Part shown: positions 25,724 through 34,808 of the stretch, piece by piece
How positions within the stretch are numbered: the stretch's first letter is position 1
Layout of the letters: each line of letters starts with the position of its first letter
NCBI GenBank assembly: GCA_051651625.1
Contig: JBOFSQ010000033.1
Location: 1 to 64,000, forward strand
Direction: 5' to 3'
DNA: 64,000 nucleotides
Source of the DNA: JBOFSQ01 sp051651625
GTDB taxonomy: Bacteria; Planctomycetota; Planctomycetia; Pirellulales; Thermoguttaceae
The notes under the pieces: generated by a model
Told to the model about the DNA's origin: nothing
What the model saw: only the letters and a program-made list of their open reading frames with translations
Databases searched by the model: none
Position numbers and translations under genes: made by a program

Positions 25724-28700
25724 ATGCAGACAACAAATCTCCTCACCAACACCAGTACACTCTTCGCACAGTTTGCGCTGTCGCGGACTGAAGCGAACGT
25801 CAACCGTTCGATCCGCAACCTCTCGTCTGGAGTTCGGATCAACACGCCGCAAGACGATCCAATCGGTTTCGTCTCGGCAACGACGTTTCAGAACAACATA
25901 AGTGCGATGCAGCAGGCCGTCAAAGGGACGCAGCGTGCATCGAGTCTGATCTCGGTCGCCGACTCTGCGCTCAGCCAACTCCACGCAGTTCTCAACGACG
26001 TTCGTGGCTTCATCACGCAAGCCGCAAGTACCGGTTACGAAAACGAGACCACAATCTCCGCACTCCAAACGCAACTCAACGACTCGCTCGACGCCATCGA
26101 CCGCATCGCCAACTCGACGATGTTTCTCGACAAAAAAATCCTCGATGGCTCACTCGACTTCCAAACTTATGGCGTTGATCGCAAACAAGTTACGTCGCTC
26201 ACAATTCAGCAGGCGAACTTTATGGGACGCGTCGAGAAAGACATCGCCGTCAAAGTTGTCGAACCGCCGCGCCGCGCAGAACTCTACTACCAATACGGCG
26301 CACTTGCAAACGACGTAACATTCCAAGTCGGCGGCAACGAAGGGTACTACGTCTTCGACTTTGCGAAAGAAGCGACCGTCGAGATGATGGCGCAAAGTAT
26401 CAACACGTTCACCAGCACAACTGGCGTCGTCGCGGAAGTGCGTTCCGGTTCGACACCGGGGCGCATCGCACTCACATCGCCCGGACTCGACAACGACATC
26501 ATCCTAACCGCCAGTCAGCCCGGTACACAAGGCGGAAACTTCAACATCAAATACACCGCGCCGCCAGCGGGAAATAGCCGCCTCGGCATCAACTACACGC
26601 CAGCACTCACCGACGACGAGCCAAACTCTATCGAAGTGGTGCTTGCAACGTCGGCGTGGGAAAACGCTGCGTACAGTTACAACGACGGGACAAACAGATT
26701 TTCGATAAACAGTCTCGTCGCCGGTGAAGCGTTCGACGGAATGGAACTGAACATCGTCGAATCTGCGTCGGTCGGGCGTGCTCCGGGCGTCGAATCCAAT
26801 CTCGCAACAAATCCGAAGTCGCTCACGCTCGTCGTCGATGCGACGACGACCGCCGCCGATGTCGCTGCGTGGATTAACGCCGATTCAAAACTGCGTCCGT
26901 ATTTTGGCGTGACGTTTGAATCGCCACCCGACGGGAGCGGCACTGTACGCACGAACGGCGCGTTCACGCAAACCGCACGCGGCGTCGATGGCGGAAAAGT
27001 CACGACGACTGCCGCCGAAATTGCCGACCTCATAAACACGTCGCCAGAATTGCGTTACCCCGACGGAAGCGGTATGCTCGTCGCGTCGCTGCCGCCGCTG
27101 TCGATTGGTGCGGGCATCGTCTCGCCGTTTGCGGAGTTCAGCTACTACGGCACCGCCGCCGACAAAAATCGTCTGCAATTTCTCGCTCCAACCGGTACGC
27201 CGCCGATCCACTTTTCGTCAGAGCCGTCAACAAAACTCGGCATCGACGCCACGACGTTTCCGCCAACTTATGGACGGTCTGCGGCGAACGTACAAAGTCT
27301 CGATCCGGCGACATCGTTCACGCTCCGTTCGCGCGTGCCGGGGACAAAATACGACGGTGCCGGAGTGGTTCTGCAAGACGCGAAGACCGAATGTGCTGTC
27401 TTCGATCCGCAGCAAAACGCTGTCGTCCTCTCGGTCGATTTCGCTGGGCGTGCTGCAAGCGGAACGCCGTTCACTCTCGAAGATATGCGCAAACTCATCG
27501 ACGCAAATCCGCTCGTCGGCAACAGTTTTGAGTTTGTTCCGCAGCAAAACTACGACCGAAGTAACCCGCCTGTCTTCGCCAGCAACGACTACATCGGTTA
27601 CTCTGCACGAGTCGCGGAGTTCAGCGGCGGACTTGTTGGCGCAGGAAAAATTGTCGTCCATCTTGAGACAGATGCGAACGGAATTGTTCAGACGACGGCG
27701 AACGACCTTGTTCAGTTTTTGGCGAATCCGCCGAACGCGGCGGCGCAAGAACTTGTCGCGCGGTACGGGATCAGTGCGTCGGTGCTCAGTGAGATGAATC
27801 CTGTTGACACCGTTTGCGTCACCGGTACGAAGGCGACTGGAACGGGGCGACTCAAACCGACTTACGATCCGGCGAGTTGTCCGAGCGACGAGGTAAAACA
27901 GACGCAGTATCCCGATGTCGCTTTCGGTGCTGGCACGACACGCGCACTTGCAACTGCGACACCACTTGCGGCGGGCGGAATCGACTCGCTCTTCACCGTG
28001 ACGGCGCGACGGTTCGACACCAATCTCGATGGCGTTGAAGTTTTGGTTAGTAGCGACGCAAACGGGCCGCGTGTCTCGTTCGATCCGGTGACGCGACAGT
28101 TAAATATAGGCGTTGCTGGTTTCGTTTCGGCTAACGACGTTGTTGCTCTAATCAACAATACTCAAGACGTTGCGGCACTGTTTTCGGCGTCGATTCCGCA
28201 GAGTGTTGTCGGCACGACACACGTCCCGACGGGGAACGGCCCCGTCACGCCGGGGGATCGCGGAGTGCTTCGCGTGACGGATGAGACGACAACGAGTGGT
28301 GCGCCGTTTGTCGGTGCGACAGATTCGGCGGGACTTGGACTCATCTTTCGTTCGGTCAACGAAGGGAGCGACGCTTTCGTTTCTGTTCTGGCACTTCGCA
28401 ACACCGAGTTTAACGTCGTTGACCGCCGTGGCGATTCCGTCGAACGAACTTCTGGCAGCGATGTCGTTGCAGATATTAACGGACAGCGTGCGGTCGGTCG
28501 CGGACACATCGCCAGTGCGCAGACGACAGATTTGTCGCTCTCGATTGGGATTGATTCGTCGTTGTCGGCGGGGAGTGTTTTTGGTTTTCGGATTTCTGGT
28601 GGCGGTGCGCTGATGCAGCTCGGCCCCGATCCGCAATCGAGTCACCAGTCGCGCATTGCACTCCACGACATTCACACCGCAGTTTTGGGGAGCGAGGCGG

Positions 28701-29032
28701 GAAAACTTTCCGACTTGCGTCTCGGCGGTATCGCAGACCTTTTCACGAACACTCGCAAAGGTTTTGAAATTATTGAAGACGTGATTTCGCAAGTTGCGTT
28801 TGAACGCGGACAACTCGGAGCGTTCCAGCGGAATCACTTGGATGTCAACAGCCGTCACTTGACAGACGCTATCGGTATCACGGAAGAGTCGCTCAGCAAT
28901 GTCCTCGACACCGACTTCGCGTCGGCGACATCGCTTCTCACGCGGAACCAAGTCTTGATGCAGGCGAACATCGCTGTCTTGCGCTACCCAACCGACAACG
29001 CCCGAATGCTCGTCGGATTGTTGCAACGGTGA
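25724..29032 (+). CDS. Giant flagellin-like protein
   Basis: An 1102-residue flagellin, the filament subunit exported by the flagellar type III system. Residues 1 to about 145 are the D0/D1 helices, with the signature RNLSSGVRINTPQDDPIGF and the coiled-coil ISVADSALSQLHAVLNDVRG. The C-terminal ~110 residues pair with them (FEIIEDVISQVAFERGQLGAFQRNHL, ending LRYPTDNARMLVGLLQR). The ~840 residues between are beta-rich, with repeated Ig-like stretches rich in Thr, Asn and Gly. Typical flagellins are 270-500 residues, so the outer domain is very large. No other flagellar gene is in the window. ATG 25,724 starts exactly at the conserved N-terminus. Confidence 0.9.
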   Translation: MQTTNLLTNTSTLFAQFALSRTEANVNRSIRNLSSGVRINTPQDDPIGFVSATTFQNNISAMQQAVKGTQRASSLISVADSALSQLHAVLNDVRGFITQAASTGYENETTISALQTQLNDSLDAIDRIANSTMFLDKKILDGSLDFQTYGVDRKQVTSLTIQQANFMGRVEKDIAVKVVEPPRRAELYYQYGALANDVTFQVGGNEGYYVFDFAKEATVEMMAQSINTFTSTTGVVAEVRSGSTPGRIALTSPGLDNDIILTASQPGTQGGNFNIKYTAPPAGNSRLGINYTPALTDDEPNSIEVVLATSAWENAAYSYNDGTNRFSINSLVAGEAFDGMELNIVESASVGRAPGVESNLATNPKSLTLVVDATTTAADVAAWINADSKLRPYFGVTFESPPDGSGTVRTNGAFTQTARGVDGGKVTTTAAEIADLINTSPELRYPDGSGMLVASLPPLSIGAGIVSPFAEFSYYGTAADKNRLQFLAPTGTPPIHFSSEPSTKLGIDATTFPPTYGRSAANVQSLDPATSFTLRSRVPGTKYDGAGVVLQDAKTECAVFDPQQNAVVLSVDFAGRAASGTPFTLEDMRKLIDANPLVGNSFEFVPQQNYDRSNPPVFASNDYIGYSARVAEFSGGLVGAGKIVVHLETDANGIVQTTANDLVQFLANPPNAAAQELVARYGISASVLSEMNPVDTVCVTGTKATGTGRLKPTYDPASCPSDEVKQTQYPDVAFGAGTTRALATATPLAAGGIDSLFTVTARRFDTNLDGVEVLVSSDANGPRVSFDPVTRQLNIGVAGFVSANDVVALINNTQDVAALFSASIPQSVVGTTHVPTGNGPVTPGDRGVLRVTDETTTSGAPFVGATDSAGLGLIFRSVNEGSDAFVSVLALRNTEFNVVDRRGDSVERTSGSDVVADINGQRAVGRGHIASAQTTDLSLSIGIDSSLSAGSVFGFRISGGGALMQLGPDPQSSHQSRIALHDIHTAVLGSEAGKLSDLRLGGIADLFTNTRKGFEIIEDVISQVAFERGQLGAFQRNHLDVNSRHLTDAIGITEESLSNVLDTDFASATSLLTRNQVLMQANIAVLRYPTDNARMLVGLLQR

Positions 29033-29036
29033 ACGC

Positions 29037-29059
29037 GGTTTCGGCTTTCGCCGAAAACT
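29037..29059 (+). terminator. Hairpin after the flagellin gene
   Basis: GTTTCGGC, loop TTTC, GCCGAAAAC begins 5 bases after the flagellin stop codon. It is a GC-rich stem without a clear T run, so intrinsic termination is possible but unproven. Confidence 0.4.
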
Positions 29060-29076
29060 GAAGTGCGGCATTTATT

Positions 29077-29220
29077 AGACCTGTTCGGAAAACTTGCACC
29101 CGCACATCGGTTCGGCATAGCCGAACCCTCCACGCCTGCGGCGTATGACAACTGGAGGGTTCGGCTATGCCGAACCGCGAACTACCAAATCGCCCCAACT
29201 TCATGTTTCCGAACGGGTCT
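29077..29220. mobile_element. R5 MITE-like element, complete copy (144 bp)
   Basis: Ends are AGACCTGTTCGGAAA (left) and TTTCCGAACGGGTCT (right), a 15-bp terminal inverted repeat with one mismatch. ATT is present on both outer sides and could be a 3-bp target duplication. Two GGTTCGGCATAGCCGAACC palindromes lie inside, separated by CGCCTGCGGCGTATG. It has no ORF, and related copies lie at 23.7 and 30.5 kb. It fills most of the gap between the flagellin and phosphofructokinase genes. Confidence 0.65.
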
Positions 29221-29295
29221 ATTGGCAATTCTTTTTTGTGTGAGAAAAAAGAACAACAACAGACAAAGACATCTCTATATATTCGGGTGAAAGCC

Positions 29296-30489
29296 TCACA
29301 CCCTCGCATAATCCGGCATCGCACCGACTAGCGGACGCAGATATTCGAGGCAAGCATCCGTGACGAAGAGACGATCCGAACAGATGAACTCGTCGGGCAT
29401 CGGCTTTTCTCCGAGCGCGACTTCGCGGAGCGGTGCAGTTCCGAGCGACCATTTGTACGGCGAGTTCGATTCGCGTACAATCGTCACCATCACGCCGCTT
29501 GTCCCAGAAGTTGCAAGCTCAACCGCACGTTTGCCGCACGCATACGCCTCGTCGATGTCGGTGGCGACGGCGCGGTCTGCGGCACACATTTGCAGCGACT
29601 CGACAACTTGAAACTCACCGCGCCAGCCGAACGTATCCGCGAGCATCCGGTGTAGCATCATCGCCGCACTCGTCCCGCCCATCGCGCCGAACTCGGCGTT
29701 GCCGAACTTGTCCTTCGTCTCGGTCGCACTGATGGGACGCCCTGCGGCGTCACAAACACCCTCGCCGCAGACGATACTCACCCAACCATATTTTTTGTGC
29801 GTCTCCGAAACTTCGCTCAAAAACTGCTCGCGCACGAACGGGCGTTCGGGGACGAGAATAATGTGTGGTGCGTCGTCGCTGTTGCTGCTTGTCTTCGCAC
29901 ACGCCGCCGCAGCAGGGAGCCACCCCGCACTGCGTCCCACTGTTTGAAAGACGACGAACTGGTCAACATATTTCATGTCGCGTGCAAGCCACCCCGACTG
30001 TTTCACCGAGAGCGCGACATACCGCGCCGCCGACGCAAACCCCGGTGTGTGGTCGGTGGCGAAGAGATCGTTGTCAACGGTTTTGGGAATCCCGACGCCG
30101 TAGAGTTCGTACCCTTGTTCGCGGCAGTACGATTCGAGGCGGTGGATCGTGTCCATCGTGTCGTTTCCGCCGATTAAGAAATAATAGCGGATGTTGTGTT
30201 TCTTGAACTGCGCCAGTGCGGGAGCGAAGTCGGCTTCTTTGAGTTTGTGGCGGCAACTGCCAAGCGCACTCGACGGCGTCGTCTTGAGGTGCTCGATAGT
30301 GCTGGGATTGATCGCGCCGAGATCGACAGTTTTGTCTTGCAAAAAACCTTCGATCCCGTACCGCATACCGAGAACGCGGTCGATTACGTCGCGTCTTTTG
30401 AGACTCTCTTGAACAACGCCGCACAGGCTGGCATTGATGACAGATGTCGGTCCACCACTCTGGCCGACGATAGCGTTACCTTTAATCAT
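29296..30489 (-). CDS. pfp: Diphosphate-type 6-phosphofructokinase
   Basis: A 397-residue phosphofructokinase. The ATP-type GGDGS becomes IGGNDTMDT here and the next motif is GIPKTVDNDLFATDHTPGF. A Lys in PKTVDND and an acidic or amide residue in GGxDT mark the diphosphate-using branch, which is reversible between fructose 6-phosphate and the 1,6-bisphosphate. The MVVFQTVGRSAGWL-like segment and the substrate region EFGAMGGTSAAMM also fit. GGNDT in place of the usual GGDDT is a small departure. ATG 30,489 (MIKGNAIVGQSGGPTSVIN) is the natural start. The gene stands alone and faces the flagellin gene tail to tail. Confidence 0.85.
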   Translation of the reverse strand: MIKGNAIVGQSGGPTSVINASLCGVVQESLKRRDVIDRVLGMRYGIEGFLQDKTVDLGAINPSTIEHLKTTPSSALGSCRHKLKEADFAPALAQFKKHNIRYYFLIGGNDTMDTIHRLESYCREQGYELYGVGIPKTVDNDLFATDHTPGFASAARYVALSVKQSGWLARDMKYVDQFVVFQTVGRSAGWLPAAAACAKTSSNSDDAPHIILVPERPFVREQFLSEVSETHKKYGWVSIVCGEGVCDAAGRPISATETKDKFGNAEFGAMGGTSAAMMLHRMLADTFGWRGEFQVVESLQMCAADRAVATDIDEAYACGKRAVELATSGTSGVMVTIVRESNSPYKWSLGTAPLREVALGEKPMPDEFICSDRLFVTDACLEYLRPLVGAMPDYARV

Positions 30490-30527
30490 GTGTGACTCCT
30501 CTCTCCCAAAGGTGATTGAAACAATGG

Positions 30528-30609
30528 AACTGTTCGGAAACGTTAATTAGGGCGATTCGGTGATTCCGGTTAGGCATAGCCGAACCACAGTGCAATTTCC
30601 GAACAGGTT
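30528..30609. repeat. R5 element, short copy
   Basis: AACTGTTCGGAAA at the left and TTTCCGAACAGGTT at the right match the ends of the R5 element. Only one internal palindrome half (TAGGCATAGCCGAACC) remains. It lies between the divergent phosphofructokinase and chemotaxis-receptor genes; the remaining ~200 bases show nothing recognisable. Confidence 0.7.
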
Positions 30610-30805
30610 TCATAGACGCAGCGCATTGTACACGAAGCGGAGCGATTCGGTAGAGAGACGGCCAACTTTTCGGCGGCCTGCGTGTGGGGCTTGACCGCTC
30701 TGTCGTTTCGTGTATCATTCCCGCAGTAATTTCGTGGTGGCGGAAGCGGTAACCGCGTGGAAGGTATTGCCACGCCTCATCTGTGAAAGTAAAAGGGTAG
30801 AAAAC

Positions 30806-32773
30806 ATGTTGGCAAAGTTGCGAGTTGGAACGAAGTTGATCAGCGGTTTTGGTACGCAGCTCTTAATGTTGCTTGCTCTAGCGGGTGTGGTGTATTACGC
30901 ATTGACGACTGTCGGTGTTGATATGGACAATATCGGTCGCTACGTCCAAATCAACAGCAACATCGTGCAGGGACGCGGTGAGATGTTCAAGGTTCGCAAC
31001 AACCTGCGAGAATACAAGGCCGACCACGACACTATCCACTTCACCAAAGCCGACGACGCGATTACAGCGTTTGAAAAGTTCGTCAGCTTGGCCGAAGAAC
31101 ACATGCATGCTAAACCGCATCTCGATAATGTCAAACTTATACATGCCAAAGTCGCAGATTTTCATGCCGCGTTCAAGGCGTGCCAAAATGGCGAAAATGT
31201 CGAAGCCGCAGCAGACAAAATGATGGCAATCTCCGACGAGACGGCGAAACTTTGCGACGATATTCTGAACGACCTCCAAAAAAGATTGATGGATGTCGCG
31301 GCCAGCACGAAAAACACGATCTCTCAAACCATCGTAACGCTCGTGTCTATTGTTGTGTGTACTGTCGTGATTGCTTTGATTGTCGCTCTCGTTTTAACTC
31401 GCGACGTTGTCGTAGTTATACGACAATTCACGACCGACATTGCACGCATCATGGTCGAAGGCGACATTGATTGGGCACCTCCGAAAACGATACTTGAGGC
31501 AAATACCGAGTTTGGCGACATGGCGCGAGCAGTCCGTGGTATCCTCGAAGACTACCGGAGTGTCGCCACCGTTGCTGCGACACTCGCGGACAAAAACTGG
31601 GCGGTCGATATTCACGTCAAGGGTCCGAAAGACCGGATGAACGAATCGCTCCATAAGATGGTGACAAACGTCAACCAGACGCTTTTGGAAGTCCGCGAGA
31701 CAGTTGGTCAGGTCAATCGTGGTTCGACGCAGGTTTCGAGCATCGCAACGAATCTCTCGCAAGGTTCGATGGAGTCGGCGGCGAGTCTCGAAGAGATTTC
31801 GGCGTCGATGAACGAACTCAGCGGCCAGACGACAGCCAACGCCGAAGGTGCCAAGCAGGCCAACACTCTTGCCAGCCAAGCCGCTGATGCCGCAAACAAA
31901 GGCCACAGCATGATGGGCAAGATGATCGACGCGATGGGACTGATTACGAAAAACTCCGAGGCTGTCCAAAAAGTGATCAAGGTGATCGACGACATCGCGT
32001 TCCAAACCAACTTGCTTGCTCTCAACGCCGCCGTCGAGGCCGCGCGTGCTGGTCAGCACGGTAAGGGGTTTGCGGTCGTCGCCGAGGAAGTACGAAACCT
32101 CGCCGCACGCAGCGCGAAAGCCGCCAAAGAAACCGCAACGCTCATCGAGACGAGTAACCGTGAAATCGTTGCCGGTGCAGAGATCGCGTCGCAGACAAAC
32201 TTGATGCTCCGCGAAATCGCCGACCATATCCAGCAGACAACATCGCTCGTCGAAAAAATCGCCCAAGCCAGCAACGAGCAGGCGTCGGGCGTGTCACAAA
32301 TCAACACCGGACTCCAGCAGATCGACGCGGTAACACAGCAAAACACTGCAAGTTCCGAGGAGTCTGCGAGTGCGGCAGGTGAGATGATGGCGAAGGCGAA
32401 TCACCTTCAGTCGCTCGTTGCGGTGTTCAAACTGCGTTCGGCAGGCGGATTGGCGTCAACGTCGCACACAAGTTCGCCGTCACCTGCACCAAAGGAACGC
32501 GGCAACACAAGCGATGCCAAACCGAAGTCGTCGCCAGCACCAGCACCGAAATCAGCACCAACGGCACCAGCCCCGAAGATCAATCTCGGCGCACCGACAC
32601 ATGGTGCAGTTGCGAAGCTGGTCTCGTCGTCGCACGGCCCGGCGCAAAACGCCGCGCCCGCAGCCCCGCCGAAAGCAGTGTCACACGGACACGACGAGTG
32701 GGGCGGAAAAGGTTCATCCGCACTCCCCGCCGAACAAGATACTGTGAGCGACAAAGAATTTGGAAAGTATTGA
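30806..32773 (+). CDS. Methyl-accepting chemotaxis protein
   Basis: A 655-residue chemoreceptor. Transmembrane helix 1 is at about residues 13-33 (LMLLALAGVVYYAL). A periplasmic helical sensor of about 135 residues follows, then helix 2 at about 172-197 (VSIVVCTVVIALIVALVL), a HAMP-like linker and the cytoplasmic signalling coiled coil. The hairpin tip DDIAFQTNLLALNAAVEAARAGQHGKGFAVVAEEVRNLA at about 395-433 binds CheW and CheA. The last ~100 residues are rich in Pro, Ala and Ser, with no NWETF-type tether. ATG 30,806 follows AAGGG. The ligand is unknown. It is probably linked in function with the nearby flagellin, though not co-transcribed with it. Confidence 0.9.
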   Translation: MLAKLRVGTKLISGFGTQLLMLLALAGVVYYALTTVGVDMDNIGRYVQINSNIVQGRGEMFKVRNNLREYKADHDTIHFTKADDAITAFEKFVSLAEEHMHAKPHLDNVKLIHAKVADFHAAFKACQNGENVEAAADKMMAISDETAKLCDDILNDLQKRLMDVAASTKNTISQTIVTLVSIVVCTVVIALIVALVLTRDVVVVIRQFTTDIARIMVEGDIDWAPPKTILEANTEFGDMARAVRGILEDYRSVATVAATLADKNWAVDIHVKGPKDRMNESLHKMVTNVNQTLLEVRETVGQVNRGSTQVSSIATNLSQGSMESAASLEEISASMNELSGQTTANAEGAKQANTLASQAADAANKGHSMMGKMIDAMGLITKNSEAVQKVIKVIDDIAFQTNLLALNAAVEAARAGQHGKGFAVVAEEVRNLAARSAKAAKETATLIETSNREIVAGAEIASQTNLMLREIADHIQQTTSLVEKIAQASNEQASGVSQINTGLQQIDAVTQQNTASSEESASAAGEMMAKANHLQSLVAVFKLRSAGGLASTSHTSSPSPAPKERGNTSDAKPKSSPAPAPKSAPTAPAPKINLGAPTHGAVAKLVSSSHGPAQNAAPAAPPKAVSHGHDEWGGKGSSALPAEQDTVSDKEFGKY

Positions 32774-32774
32774 G

Positions 32775-32848
32775 TAAGTGGTCAGTGGGCGGTGATTAGT
32801 GATCAGTCACTGATCACTAACCACTGATCACTGATCACTGACCACCAG
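32775..32848. repeat. GATCAGTG hairpin repeat
   Basis: Directly after the receptor stop codon, copies of CAGTGATCA and ACTGATCAC are arranged as an inverted repeat centred near 32,810. It could work as a terminator-like hairpin. Related words appear near 12,700 and 51,580. Confidence 0.65.
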
Positions 32849-32862
32849 CCCCCATTACTCCT

Positions 32863-34740
32863 ATGCAGCCCAAACCAGACCAACGTGCCCTCGGGCAAGA
32901 AAACTTTTACGCCGCTATCGGTAGCGATCTTTTGCGACGAGCGTTTCTCAAGGAAGTCAACGCTGAAGGTGTGACTTCGGGGAACGGCCTCGGCGCGAAG
33001 TTCTTTGGTTACGGCACTGTCGATAAACCTGTGCGTGTCGCCGTACTCGGAACGGGTGACGAAGGGAGCATCCTCATCGGCGCGATTAACCCGAAGTACG
33101 TTCAGGTCGCCGCGATTGCCGACATTCGTCCGTACAACCAGTGGCGTGCGTTTCACGGCGACAACTACAGCGAAGACATCAAAAAACTTCGCACCGGCCT
33201 CAACGCGAAGTACGGCTGGAAAGACGAGGCCGAGGGACGCCAAAACGTCCGCGTCTACGGCGACTACCGCGAACTGCTCCAGCGCGAGTCGGAGAACACC
33301 GACGAAGCGACGCGAATACAAGGAGTGATCATTGCGCTTCCGTTACACTTGCATGCTCCGGCGGCAATCGCGGCGATGGAGGCTGGTTTTCATGTCCTCA
33401 CCGAAAAACTGATGGGGCACACTGTCGCCAAGTGCAAAGACATGGCCCGCGCCGCCGAGAAATACAAAAAACACATGGCGACCGGCCATCAGCGGCACTA
33501 CAATGTTCTGTATGATCACGCAAAAAAATTGTTGGCCAGCGGCGTTCTTGGCGACCTCCACTACATCCGCGCACAGTGGCACCGTAACAACCAACCCGGA
33601 CGCGACTCGTGGCAAATGCCGCTCCCTCCCGGCGTGAAAGACGGCGACGCACAAGGCGGACGACTCGACCGCGAACTCGAATCGTGGAAGAAACAACTTG
33701 AGTCGCTCGAAGGAAAAGCGTCCGCTGACGAGATTCAGTCGTGGAAGATGAAGATCGCCCAAAAAGAAGCGCAGATCGCCGACGCACTTCTCATCAAAGG
33801 CGGCGAACACAACGGCGCATCGTTCAAGTCGGCAACCGATTATGGTTACGAAGATGCGACGCTCCACATCGAAGGTTCGCCCGTTGCATACGAACGTCCT
33901 GCGCTCGAAGAACTGATTCGCTGGCGTCTATTTAACCGCACGAGTGCGGGTTTGATGGCGGAGCTTGGCAGCCACCAACTCGATGCTTCCAGTATTTTCA
34001 TTGCGGCGATGCACGACGGGAAGAAGCAGTATCCGCTCCGCGTCTCGGCGAGTTCGACGCGATCCATTTTTCCGACGCAACTCGACAAGTCGCCGCTCGA
34101 CCGCGACGCCGACGACCATATTACTTGCGTCTACGACTACGCTGCACCGGGATACAATCCCGACGATCCAATCGGGAAGCAACGAAAAATAACAGTCGCA
34201 TACTCCTCGATCAATGGAAACGGATTTGGTGGTTACGGCGAGGTCGTTTTCGGAACTCGCGGAACGCTCTTGATTGAAACCGAAAAAGAAGCTATGCTTT
34301 TCCGTGGGGCGTCGCTTGACGACAAAACGGTTGTCGTCGAAAAGAAGTCGCGGAGTGGCGAGACGTTTCTTGATATTGAGCCGAGTGCTGCTGGCGATCC
34401 GTTGTCGGCGGCAATCGGACTGCAAGCGACGTTTGGTGATGTGAGTCGTGGTTACACTGAACAGATTGAGCACTGGGCGTATTGCATAAGCGAGAATCCT
34501 GAACCGGACTACACGAAAGAAAACGGCGTATTTGTTTCGGGCAAACCGATGCCGCGTTGTTATCCGGAGGTTGCACTCGCCGACGCAGTGATCGCACTCA
34601 CAACAAACATCGCCGCCGACCGCAGCGAGACAGTTGATTTTGATCGTGCGTGGTTCGACTACCACAGCGACGCCACCCCCGAAGCCCACTTCGCCGAGTC
34701 CGACGAAGAGAAAAAGAAGTTCACGCCTGAAACAATGTAG
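32863..34740 (+). CDS. Gfo/Idh/MocA family oxidoreductase
   Basis: A 625-residue NAD(P)-dependent sugar or inositol dehydrogenase-like protein. The Rossmann fold starts at residue 57 with VRVAVLGTGDEGS. The family EK pair is in VLTEKLMGHT (about 181-182), and GHQRHYNVLY follows. Residues about 265-310 form a predicted coiled-coil insert (ELESWKKQLESLEGK, MKIAQKEAQI), not part of the core fold. The N-terminus has LLRRAFLKEV, which looks like a twin-arginine motif but lacks the hydrophobic segment, so export by Tat is doubtful. Long members of this kind are common in planctomycetes; substrates are mostly unknown. Confidence 0.82.
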   Translation: MQPKPDQRALGQENFYAAIGSDLLRRAFLKEVNAEGVTSGNGLGAKFFGYGTVDKPVRVAVLGTGDEGSILIGAINPKYVQVAAIADIRPYNQWRAFHGDNYSEDIKKLRTGLNAKYGWKDEAEGRQNVRVYGDYRELLQRESENTDEATRIQGVIIALPLHLHAPAAIAAMEAGFHVLTEKLMGHTVAKCKDMARAAEKYKKHMATGHQRHYNVLYDHAKKLLASGVLGDLHYIRAQWHRNNQPGRDSWQMPLPPGVKDGDAQGGRLDRELESWKKQLESLEGKASADEIQSWKMKIAQKEAQIADALLIKGGEHNGASFKSATDYGYEDATLHIEGSPVAYERPALEELIRWRLFNRTSAGLMAELGSHQLDASSIFIAAMHDGKKQYPLRVSASSTRSIFPTQLDKSPLDRDADDHITCVYDYAAPGYNPDDPIGKQRKITVAYSSINGNGFGGYGEVVFGTRGTLLIETEKEAMLFRGASLDDKTVVVEKKSRSGETFLDIEPSAAGDPLSAAIGLQATFGDVSRGYTEQIEHWAYCISENPEPDYTKENGVFVSGKPMPRCYPEVALADAVIALTTNIAADRSETVDFDRAWFDYHSDATPEAHFAESDEEKKKFTPETM

Positions 34741-34808
34741 GGAACGGATTTGGCCGCTTTGCGTGGTCATGTTTGGTCAAGGGTGTGTCTGATACGCGGG
34801 AGCAAATC

